Below the pieces are notes generated by a model. That model was not told the origin of the DNA and made no database searches. It saw only the letters and a list, made by a program, of their open reading frames with translations. The position numbers and the translations under genes were made by a program. Shown here in pieces: positions 1 through 5,390 of a stretch of DNA of 5,500 nucleotides. Source of the stretch: Methanomassiliicoccaceae archaeon UBA367 (GTDB lineage: Archaea; Thermoplasmatota; Thermoplasmata; Methanomassiliicoccales; Methanomethylophilaceae); assembly GCA_002506255.1 (NCBI GenBank), contig DAXF01000059.1, positions 3,100 through 8,599 of the forward strand. Direction: 5' to 3'. Each line of letters begins with the position of its first letter. Positions within the stretch are counted from its first letter, which is position 1.

Positions 1-8
1 TGCATATA

Positions 9-1247
9 TTAGGCGCCGAACTTCTCGGATCTGTTGGCAAGATCCATGCATATCGGCAGGAGATCATGTCCTCTTATGCGTCCCAAGCGGCCCTTCGCGC
101 AGCCGTACTCGCTGTACTCCTCGGCATCATCCTTTATCATACCGTCAGTATAGATCGTCAGAGGCACCGGGTCCCCGGTATGGTCCCCTGTGGTCGAAGG
201 AGTGCTGTGGTCGGCCGTGAAAACCACGACGAGATCCTCGGGCATGTTCTCCCTCAGATACTTCGCCGCCGCATCCACTTTCCTGATGACATCCATCTTC
301 TTAGCATACAGCATATCGTGACCGCAGACGTCCGGGGCCTTGAAGTTCATCAATACGAAATCATGATCCTCTAAGGTCTCCAACGCGATCTGGGTCTTCA
401 GTATCATATTCGTATCTGATCCCCCCGTACATGCCGGAGGGAGGTCTATGACATCGAGGCCGCATACCCCGCATATGCCCTTGATCATGCCTACACCTGC
501 CACACAGGCCCCGGAAATGCCGTTGACCTGAGGGAACGGATCTATATCGGGGAAGGACCCGGCGCCCCTTGGCAACAATATATTCGCCTCCGGAAGTCCG
601 GCCTCTCTCCTCTTCTTGTTGACGGGATGGTCCTTCATCCGCTCATAGGAAAGCCTAACGAACTCATTCACAACTTCCGCCGTGAGAGCCGCCTCGGGCA
701 CTAACGGTTCGGAGTCCAATATCCGGGCATTATCGTGAGGGTCCGCATCCGTGACCTTGGAGCTCAGGCCGGGGCCCCTGAGAAGCAGGGCCGCCCTGTG
801 CTCCGTCCCCTCTTTTACAACGACCTCCACTCCCTTGATCACTATGCCTGACAGAGACCTCACGAGCTCCGTCGTGTCCGGGGCCTTTATGCGCCCGGCA
901 CGGCGGTCCAGAATGTTGAGGTCTGAATCAACGGTACCGAAATTGCATCTGAATGCAACGTCCCCTCTCTTGCCGATCAGTCCTATCCCGGCGGCCTCGA
1001 AGGGTCCGCGTCCGGTATACACCTCTTTGGCATTATACCCAAGAAGAGAAAGGTGGGCGGTGTCGCTTCCCGGCCTTATTCCCGGGGATATGACATCCAT
1101 TATGCCGGAGTTGCCGTTTGACACGAACCAATCGATATTAGGCGTGTCTACGGCCTGCAGCGGGGTCCTACCGCCAAGTTCCGGGCATCCTCTGTCCCCC
1201 ATTCCGTCCATTATGACGAAAAGCATCTTCTTCTTGGGAACGGCCAT
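9..1247 (-). CDS. apgM: Archaeal 2,3-bisphosphoglycerate-independent phosphoglycerate mutase
   Basis: Cytosolic enzyme interconverting 3- and 2-phosphoglycerate in glycolysis/gluconeogenesis; metal-dependent alkaline-phosphatase superfamily. The 412-residue length fits the archaeal family. Visible motifs: N-terminal VIMDGMGDR (about 11-19, metal Asp14); GSDTAHLSLLGY (60-71) with the expected phospho-accepting Ser61 and Asp62; KAPDVCGHD (303-311) with Asp306 and His310; TADHSTP (344-350) with Asp346/His347; His356. All expected catalytic and metal residues appear present, so it should be active. The ATG at 1247 lies 2 nt after the flavoprotein TGA; the only SD-like string is a weak GGGGA at 1259-1255, so translation may depend on coupling. 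A start at Met8 would also keep the fold. It is the last gene of the four-gene run and ends in TAA. Odd: it is cysteine-rich, including a CGVC at 259-262. Family assignment is secure; the exact start less so. Confidence 0.95.
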   Translation of the reverse strand: MAVPKKKMLFVIMDGMGDRGCPELGGRTPLQAVDTPNIDWFVSNGNSGIMDVISPGIRPGSDTAHLSLLGYNAKEVYTGRGPFEAAGIGLIGKRGDVAFRCNFGTVDSDLNILDRRAGRIKAPDTTELVRSLSGIVIKGVEVVVKEGTEHRAALLLRGPGLSSKVTDADPHDNARILDSEPLVPEAALTAEVVNEFVRLSYERMKDHPVNKKRREAGLPEANILLPRGAGSFPDIDPFPQVNGISGACVAGVGMIKGICGVCGLDVIDLPPACTGGSDTNMILKTQIALETLEDHDFVLMNFKAPDVCGHDMLYAKKMDVIRKVDAAAKYLRENMPEDLVVVFTADHSTPSTTGDHTGDPVPLTIYTDGMIKDDAEEYSEYGCAKGRLGRIRGHDLLPICMDLANRSEKFGA

Positions 1248-1249
1248 CT

Positions 1250-1825
1250 TCAGTTCCCCAGCTTCTTCAGGACCCAGGCCATGTTCTTGCCCAGATTCTG
1301 CATTGTGCGGATACCCTCTTCGTCTTTCTCAAAATCTCCCGGCAGACGTGCCAAGCTCATGTTCCAATAGGAAGAGCTGACGACTACCATCTCATTGATC
1401 ATGAAAAAGTGATTGATGCTGTCCAGAGTGTGCGTGGAGCCTGCGCGCCTGGCAGGGGACACTGATGCACCGACTTTTCTCCAAAGACGGTTCCCGGCAC
1501 CGCCGTTCATGTACCCAACCCTGTCGATTAGCGCTTTCGCCTCGGTCGTGAGGTCGGAATAGAATGTGGGAGAACCTATTATCACGCCGTCTGCGGAGGT
1601 CATCTTCTCCGCGAACTCGTTCATCCCGTCATCCGGAAGAGAACATCTGAGATTCTTGTCCCGCTTGCAAGTTCCGCAGGCAGTGCATCCCTGGAGCAAT
1701 CTTCCTCCGACCTGGATGAACTCTGTCTCTATTCCTTCCGATTCCAATACCTCCAGAACGGCCCTTAACATGCGGGCCGTATTCCCGTCCTTATGGGGAC
1801 TGCAATTGAATGCCGCTACTTTCAT
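1250..1825 (-). CDS. Iron-sulfur flavoprotein (NADPH-dependent FMN reductase/flavodoxin-fold family)
   Basis: Flavodoxin-fold redox protein, probably FMN-binding and cytosolic. From the preferred start it has 191 residues. Beta-strand 1 plus phosphate loop is MKVAAFNCSPHKDGNT (1-16), and GSPTFYSDLT (84-93) is the second flavin-contacting loop. Between them Cys47, Cys50, Cys53 and Cys61 form CX2CX2CX7C, matching the compact CX2CX2CX4-7C motif known to bind a 4Fe-4S cluster in methanogen iron-sulfur flavoproteins (Isf). Isf proteins shuttle electrons and some reduce oxygen or peroxide; the partner here is unknown. Start choice: a longer form from ATG 1843 overlaps the synthetase stop by 8 nt, but GAGGTGG at 1837-1831 lies 5 nt before ATG 1825, so 1825 is preferred. 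It stops with TGA 2 nt before apgM. Cluster binding is inferred; a plain flavin reductase with structural cysteines is the alternative. Confidence 0.88.
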   Translation of the reverse strand: MKVAAFNCSPHKDGNTARMLRAVLEVLESEGIETEFIQVGGRLLQGCTACGTCKRDKNLRCSLPDDGMNEFAEKMTSADGVIIGSPTFYSDLTTEAKALIDRVGYMNGGAGNRLWRKVGASVSPARRAGSTHTLDSINHFFMINEMVVVSSSYWNMSLARLPGDFEKDEEGIRTMQNLGKNMAWVLKKLGN

Positions 1826-1830
1826 ATTTT

Positions 1831-1837
1831 CCACCTC
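1831..1837 (-). promoter_or_regulatory. Shine-Dalgarno deciding the flavoprotein start
   Basis: GAGGTGG on the minus strand overlaps the synthetase TGA stop and lies 5 nt before ATG 1825. The geometry repeats the regulator-synthetase junction and argues against the upstream ATG at 1843. Confidence 0.75.
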
Positions 1838-3497
1838 ATGCATCCGGCCACAGCTCGTGGGCCAACTCTCTGAGCTTGAACTTCATGATCTTCCCGCTGG
1901 CGGTCATAGGGTATTCGTCAAGGAACGCGACGTACTTGGGCGTCTTGTACCATGCGATCTTCCCTTTGCAGAATTCCATGACGTCCTGCTCCGTTATGTC
2001 GACGCCTTCCTTCTTTATAATGAACGCCCCGGGCTGCTCTCCGTACTTCACGCTGGGTACGCCGACGACCTGCACATCCCTCACGCCAGGCATGTTGTAA
2101 ATGTAGTCCTCGACCTCCTTGGGGGAAACGTTCTCCCCGCCGCGGATGATCATGTCCTTTATCCTGCCCGTGACCTTGAAATACCCCTCCTCGTCCTTGA
2201 GGCCCAGGTCCCCGGAATGGAGCCACCCGTCCTTGTCTATGGCCTTCGCGGTCTCCTCTGGCATCTTGTAGTAGCCTTTCATCACATTGTATCCGCGACA
2301 GCAGAACTCCCCCACCTCATTTGCAGCGCAGATCTCATTCGTCTCGGGATTAAGTATTGCTGTCTCTATGCCCTGGAGGGTCTTCCCAACGGTGCTGCAC
2401 TTCCTCTCGAGGGATGGCTCGTCGTACCTTGTCTGAGTCATTCCCGGTGAGGATTCCGTCAGACCGTACACTATCGTAACCTCGCTCATGTTGAGCTTCT
2501 CCACAGCCTCCTCCATTGTCTTGATGGGACAGGGTGAACCGGCCATTATGCCGGTCCTGAGGCTGGAGAAATCGAATTTGGGAAAGAGCTTGTGATTCAT
2601 TATCATTATGAACATCGTGGGAACGCCGTAGAGTGACGTGCACCTCTCGGTCTCCACCGAGTTCATCACCATCACCGGGTCGAAGGACTCGCACACAACC
2701 ATCGCGGACCCGTGATTGATGCAGGCCATTACGCCCAGGACGCATCCGAAGCAATGGAACAGCGGAACGGGGATGCATACTCTGTCCTCCGGCCCGTAGT
2801 TCATGTTGGCCCCTATCCAATAACCGTCATTGGCTATGTTGAAGTGCGAGAGCATCACGCCCTTGGGGAAACCTGTGGTCCCGGATGTGTACTGCATCAT
2901 GGTGACATCGTGCACATCCACGGAATCCTTCCTCTCCTCGTACTCTTGGTCGGTCGTCTGCGCAGCCATGGACTTGACCTCCGCCATGGAGTACATGCCG
3001 CGGCGCTTCTCCGGACCCATAAATATGACCCTTTTCAAATGAGGGTATTTCTCACTGTGAATGGAATCCCTCGGCTGGGTCCTCAGCTCCGGAACGAGAT
3101 CATAAACCATGCCTACGTAATCGGAATGCTTCACTCCGTCTATGAGGACCAGGTTCTCCATGTCCGACTGCTTCAGGACGTAATCCAGCTCCTTCGACTG
3201 ATAGTTGGTGTTGATTGTCAGGAATATGGTCCCGATCCTTGCGGATGCGAACATCAGGATGATCCAGTCGGGCACGTTGGTGGCCCAGACCGCGATCTTC
3301 TCCCCTTTCTTCACCCCCATGGCCATGAGGCCCTTGGCAACCCTGTCGACCTCTTCGCCGAACTCCTTCCACGAGAGGCGGAAATCCCTGTCCACATAGA
3401 CCAGAGCATCGTTGTCCGGGTAGTTTGCTATGCACTTGTCGAGCAGGTCTCCGAGCCTCTCGTCAGTCGTTATCTCCTTGCGGGGAATGCATGCCAA
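1836..3497 (-). CDS. AMP-forming acyl-CoA synthetase (fatty-acid/carboxylate-CoA ligase)
   Basis: ANL-superfamily ligase that activates a carboxylic acid with ATP to an acyl-adenylate and then an acyl-CoA, releasing AMP and PPi; cytosolic. Numbered from the longer GTG start at 3506 (556 aa; subtract 3 for the preferred start): P-loop YTSGTTGFPKG 206-216, YGLTES 347-352, SGDLG 431-435, hinge and A8 loop GRIKDMIIRGGENVSP 447-462, and C-terminal TASGK with catalytic Lys539. Both the large N-terminal AMP-binding domain and the small mobile C-terminal domain are complete. Overall it resembles medium/long-chain acyl-CoA ligases more than acetyl-CoA synthetases, but the substrate cannot be read from motifs. 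Start choice: GTG 3506 has no SD before it, whereas GAGGTGA at 3509-3503 lies 5 nt before TTG 3497, giving 553 aa. It follows the XRE-cupin regulator directly, arguing for co-regulation. TGA stop. Confidence 0.95.
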   Translation of the reverse strand: MACIPRKEITTDERLGDLLDKCIANYPDNDALVYVDRDFRLSWKEFGEEVDRVAKGLMAMGVKKGEKIAVWATNVPDWIILMFASARIGTIFLTINTNYQSKELDYVLKQSDMENLVLIDGVKHSDYVGMVYDLVPELRTQPRDSIHSEKYPHLKRVIFMGPEKRRGMYSMAEVKSMAAQTTDQEYEERKDSVDVHDVTMMQYTSGTTGFPKGVMLSHFNIANDGYWIGANMNYGPEDRVCIPVPLFHCFGCVLGVMACINHGSAMVVCESFDPVMVMNSVETERCTSLYGVPTMFIMIMNHKLFPKFDFSSLRTGIMAGSPCPIKTMEEAVEKLNMSEVTIVYGLTESSPGMTQTRYDEPSLERKCSTVGKTLQGIETAILNPETNEICAANEVGEFCCRGYNVMKGYYKMPEETAKAIDKDGWLHSGDLGLKDEEGYFKVTGRIKDMIIRGGENVSPKEVEDYIYNMPGVRDVQVVGVPSVKYGEQPGAFIIKKEGVDITEQDVMEFCKGKIAWYKTPKYVAFLDEYPMTASGKIMKFKLRELAHELWPDA

Positions 3498-3502
3498 GAT
3501 GC

Positions 3503-3509
3503 TCACCTC
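3503..3509 (-). promoter_or_regulatory. Shine-Dalgarno deciding the acyl-CoA synthetase start
   Basis: GAGGTGA on the minus strand is an excellent match to the archaeal anti-SD. It overlaps the regulator's TGA stop and covers the GTG at 3506, leaving TTG 3497 at a 5-nt spacer as the better start. Translational coupling with the regulator is likely. Confidence 0.7.
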
Positions 3510-4065
3510 AGTCCGGTGCGTAGAGCACGGCGAATATCTCCGCCGGCCCGTCGACTGCGCCTATGAAATGCGGGACCACCGAGTTGTAGTAGGCCGTATC
3601 CCCCTTCGAGAGTATATGGTCCTCCTTGCCGTATCTGACCAGTACCTTCCCCGAGACAACGATTATGAACTCCTCGCCCTCGTGGGACGACAGCTCCTTG
3701 ACCTCGTCCTCTTCGATCTTGATGAAGAGAGGCTCCATGTGCCTGTCGGTCTTCCCTTTCCCGAGGGGGAAATAGCGGTAATGGCCCTCAGCCCCCCTGT
3801 GGGACGATGTCTCCTCGGCCCTGGCATCATGCTTCACTATGACTGGGTCCTTGATGTACTGGTCGTCCATGAACGTACCCACCCTCTGACCGAGGGCGCG
3901 GGACAGCTTGATTATGGCGCCGAGCGGCGGGTAGACCTTGCCGTCCTCCACGTCCTCTATGAACTTGGTGCTCAGGCCCGTATTGGCAGATAGCTGCTCC
4001 CTGGTAAGGTCCAGGCCCTCTCTGTATTTCTTCACCCTTAAGCCAAGCTTGCCCGTGTTGTCCAT
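3508..4065 (-). CDS. XRE-family transcriptional regulator with C-terminal cupin sensor domain
   Basis: 185-residue DNA-binding protein, the usual length for HTH-cupin regulators. Residues about 8-62 are an XRE/lambda-repressor helix-turn-helix (LTREQLSANTGLSTKFIEDVE region). Residues about 112-182 are a cupin_2 beta-barrel with His128, Glu132 and Gly139 of motif 1 and GD(155-156)...PH(165-166) of motif 2, so a metal or small-ligand pocket is plausible. Family knowledge: such proteins dimerise and control adjacent genes in response to a ligand. Here the neighbour is an acyl-CoA synthetase starting 1 nt or 10 nt after the TGA, depending on its start, so the ligand may be the acid or acyl-CoA (inference). 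The ATG at 4065 is preceded by a good SD, GGAGAT at 4076-4071. It is first in the run and divergent from the hydrolase, so it is a candidate autoregulator and regulator of both directions. Confidence 0.93.
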   Translation of the reverse strand: MDNTGKLGLRVKKYREGLDLTREQLSANTGLSTKFIEDVEDGKVYPPLGAIIKLSRALGQRVGTFMDDQYIKDPVIVKHDARAEETSSHRGAEGHYRYFPLGKGKTDRHMEPLFIKIEEDEVKELSSHEGEEFIIVVSGKVLVRYGKEDHILSKGDTAYYNSVVPHFIGAVDGPAEIFAVLYAPD

Positions 4066-4070
4066 TTACT

Positions 4071-4076
4071 ATCTCC
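4071..4076 (-). promoter_or_regulatory. Shine-Dalgarno of the XRE-cupin gene
   Basis: GGAGAT on the minus strand lies 5 nt before ATG 4065. It supports this start and means the operon message carries a short leader rather than being leaderless. Confidence 0.65.
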
Positions 4077-4102
4077 GTTGTAAACTTGGAATTATGCTCT
4101 TA

Positions 4103-4110
4103 AGATAAAA
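4103..4110 (-). promoter_or_regulatory. Candidate TATA box of the XRE-cupin operon
   Basis: TTTTATCT on the minus strand is the best TATA-like string upstream of the regulator. With the usual archaeal spacing of about 26-27 nt, transcription would begin near 4080, giving a roughly 15-nt leader that just contains the SD. The downstream edge overlaps the 8-bp palindrome TCTTAAGA (4098-4105). AT-rich alternatives lie nearby, so the assignment is tentative. Confidence 0.4.
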
Positions 4111-4156
4111 CATTAGCCTAAAAGAGCCGTCTTCCCTATGGAGACAAAGGCTTATG

Positions 4157-4178
4157 GCATGAGTCGGCCAAGACATGC
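4157..4178. promoter_or_regulatory. Interrupted palindrome, candidate operator
   Basis: GCATG and CATGC arms flank a 12-nt centre containing GGCC at the exact dyad axis; 16 of 22 positions are symmetric. It lies 15 bp upstream of the hydrolase TATA-like box, in the shared control region beside the XRE-cupin gene, whose product should bind as a dimer to a site of this shape. Binding is inference. Confidence 0.4.
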
Positions 4179-4193
4179 AGCGAATCGGCAAGA
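4164..4193 (+). repeat. Direct repeat TCGGC(C)AAGA, two copies 21 bp apart
   Basis: TCGGCCAAGA at 4164-4173 and TCGGCAAGA at 4185-4193 differ by one C. The 21-bp step is two helical turns, and the second copy abuts the hydrolase TATA-like box. It may be a regulator half-site pair, and it overlaps the palindrome at 4157-4178. Confidence 0.4.
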
Positions 4194-4202
4194 TTATTAT
4201 AA
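4194..4202 (+). promoter_or_regulatory. Candidate TATA box of the alpha/beta-hydrolase gene
   Basis: TTATTATAA is preceded by purine-rich GGCAAGA, compatible with a BRE. Spacing predicts transcription starting around 4225-4230, at or a few bases before ATG 4230. Confidence 0.5.
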
Positions 4203-4229
4203 CGGCATCATTTGGGTCTCGACGATAAG

Positions 4230-5015
4230 ATGCCTGCGGCAGACGTTAACGGTGTAAAACTTAGCTATAGCATCCAGGGGGACGGTGAGGCGGTTGTGCT
4301 CATCGGAGGATTCGGGGGCGACATCAATTTCTATCATGCTCTGATTCCCGTCCTCGCCAAGAGGCACAGAGTGATAGTTCTTGACAACAGGGGAGCCGGC
4401 GCTACTGAGTACGGCGGACCTTTCAGGGGACAGGATATGGTCGACGATGTCTCAGCGCTCCTGGACCATCTCTCGATCTACAGGGCCCACATCCTGGGAT
4501 GGTCCATGGGGGGCCATATAGCTCAGGAGTTCGCGATACAGAACCCGGATCGCACCCAGAGCCTGACCCTCGTGTCCGCATACATGAGAAGGCCGGCCAG
4601 GTCCAGCTACTTCATGAACGGCATAGTCAAAGCGGCTTCGGAGGGCGCCGATACGGATTACATAGGCATGATGATCAACGCATTCTGCTTCACCACAGAG
4701 TACTTCGAAATGAAGGAATCCAAGGGCAGCAGCGTATCCGTTCCGAAGAATGTCAACGTGAGCGGCCTCCTGCATCAGCTGAGCGCATTGGACGAGTTCG
4801 ATACAAGGTCCAGGGCCAGGATGATAAGGTCCCCGACCCTATCCATCCACGGCCTGGACGACATAATGGTAGAGCCCAAGCTCGGGGACGAGCTTGCAGA
4901 TCAGATAGACGGTTGCCGCAGGATGCGGATACCGGGCGTGGGCCACATAATAAAACCGTCCCTGTACTCCGAAGCCTTCATGGAGCACATGGCCCGGAAC
5001 TCCCGCCGATCATAG
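4230..5015 (+). CDS. Alpha/beta-hydrolase fold protein (esterase/thioesterase/lactonase-like)
   Basis: 261-residue serine hydrolase, probably cytosolic; no signal peptide is seen. Numbered from the ATG at 4230: oxyanion-hole loop GGFGG 26-30, nucleophile elbow GWSMGG 90-95 (Ser92), acid loop HGLDD 207-211 (likely Asp211), and catalytic His239 in GVGH. The triad is complete; a cap segment lies around 120-190. Its overall look is that of the 3-oxoadipate enol-lactonase/haloperoxidase-like subgroup, which does not fix the substrate. Start choice: an in-frame TTG at 4212 would add six residues, but neither start has a clear SD. A TATA-like box at 4194-4202 would put the transcript start within a few nt of ATG 4230, so a leaderless message is likely. 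It is divergent from the XRE-cupin operon. The TAG stop overlaps the end of the convergent zinc-ribbon gene by 6 nt. Confidence 0.92.
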   Translation: MPAADVNGVKLSYSIQGDGEAVVLIGGFGGDINFYHALIPVLAKRHRVIVLDNRGAGATEYGGPFRGQDMVDDVSALLDHLSIYRAHILGWSMGGHIAQEFAIQNPDRTQSLTLVSAYMRRPARSSYFMNGIVKAASEGADTDYIGMMINAFCFTTEYFEMKESKGSSVSVPKNVNVSGLLHQLSALDEFDTRSRARMIRSPTLSIHGLDDIMVEPKLGDELADQIDGCRRMRIPGVGHIIKPSLYSEAFMEHMARNSRRS

Positions 5016-5357
5016 AACGGTCAGACCGTATATGAACCCGAAAATCGAGAGGATTATGGCAACGGCCACCATGACCATCAGGGTCGTCTTCACCTTCCCC
5101 TTTATACCGGACATGCGCACGGCCGTTAGGCAGTATCCTCCCAGGAACATGCCTACGGCTCCAAGCGCTACACCGACAATACCGAAGCTGGCAAAGGACG
5201 CTATGGCTGCAACGGCTCCCAGCGCTATGGATATGTACGCCAGATAAACAGAGTTCACGCCGAGTTTCATACGCACGGCCTGGTCTATCCTCCAGTCGCA
5301 CTCCTCGCAGAAAAGGGTCCCTTCCGGATTCTCATGTCCGCAGTTGGGGCATCTCAT
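5010..5357 (-). CDS. Small zinc-ribbon membrane protein, function unknown
   Basis: 115-residue protein with an N-terminal zinc ribbon, Cys3-X2-Cys6 and Cys17-X2-Cys20 (MRCPNCGHENPEG...FCEEC), and a hydrophobic remainder. Likely membrane helices are about 36-56, 58-80 and 91-113; the short basic stretch RMSGIKGKVK (81-90) separates helices two and three. This zinc_ribbon_2 plus membrane-domain layout is common in archaea and Firmicutes and carries no specific function. Start choice: the frame stays open back to GTG 5390, but that would overlap the TATA-like box, and family members normally begin directly at the first CxxC. ATG 5357 lies 27 nt from the box centre, suggesting a leaderless transcript. 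It ends with TGA and overlaps the convergent hydrolase by 6 nt. The upstream partial gene is in the same frame, separated by a TAG. Confidence 0.82.
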   Translation of the reverse strand: MRCPNCGHENPEGTLFCEECDWRIDQAVRMKLGVNSVYLAYISIALGAVAAIASFASFGIVGVALGAVGMFLGGYCLTAVRMSGIKGKVKTTLMVMVAVAIILSIFGFIYGLTVL

Positions 5358-5380
5358 GAACGCAGTATTGACGGGACTCC

Positions 5381-5387
5381 GATAAAA
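5381..5387 (-). promoter_or_regulatory. Candidate TATA box of the zinc-ribbon gene
   Basis: TTTTATC on the minus strand, the same core as the operon's candidate box. Its centre (5384) is exactly 27 nt from the A of ATG 5357, the distance expected for a leaderless transcript. Confidence 0.5.
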
Positions 5388-5390
5388 CAC

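Larger units (their letters stand above)
9..4065 (-). other. Probable four-gene operon: XRE-cupin, acyl-CoA synthetase, Fe-S flavoprotein, apgM
   Basis: Four same-strand genes follow each other with gaps of about 10, 10 and 2 nt using the preferred starts, or with 1-nt and overlapping junctions using the longest starts. No promoter-sized gap or T-rich terminator is seen between them. Co-transcription from the 4066-4229 region is therefore likely. An extra internal promoter inside a coding region cannot be excluded. Only 8 bases follow apgM, so whether the operon continues is not visible. Confidence 0.8.

Noticed and set aside
1..8. Terminator after apgM
   Set aside because: Only 8 bases remain downstream of the stop, too few to judge.
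751..1380. Plus-strand open frame (209 codons) opposite apgM and the flavoprotein C-terminus
   Set aside because: It is Pro/Ser-rich antisense translation spanning a gene junction, with no motif.
1566..2450. Long plus-strand open frame (294 codons) opposite the synthetase and flavoprotein
   Set aside because: It is antisense to two genes with clear conserved motifs, shows no recognisable domain and has no promoter or SD; a shadow of high-GC coding DNA.
2712..3566. Plus-strand open frame (284 codons) opposite the synthetase N-terminal half
   Set aside because: It has a low-complexity His/Leu/Val/Arg-rich composition typical of antisense translation and lies opposite conserved ANL motifs.
3430..3993. 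Plus-strand open frame (187 codons) opposite the XRE-cupin gene
   Set aside because: The opposite strand encodes a complete HTH-cupin protein with SD and matching length.
5013..5126. Possible TAG read-through extension of the hydrolase
   Set aside because: The frame beyond the stop reaches another TAG after about 35 codons of His/Gly-rich, antisense-like sequence, and the hydrolase fold is already complete.
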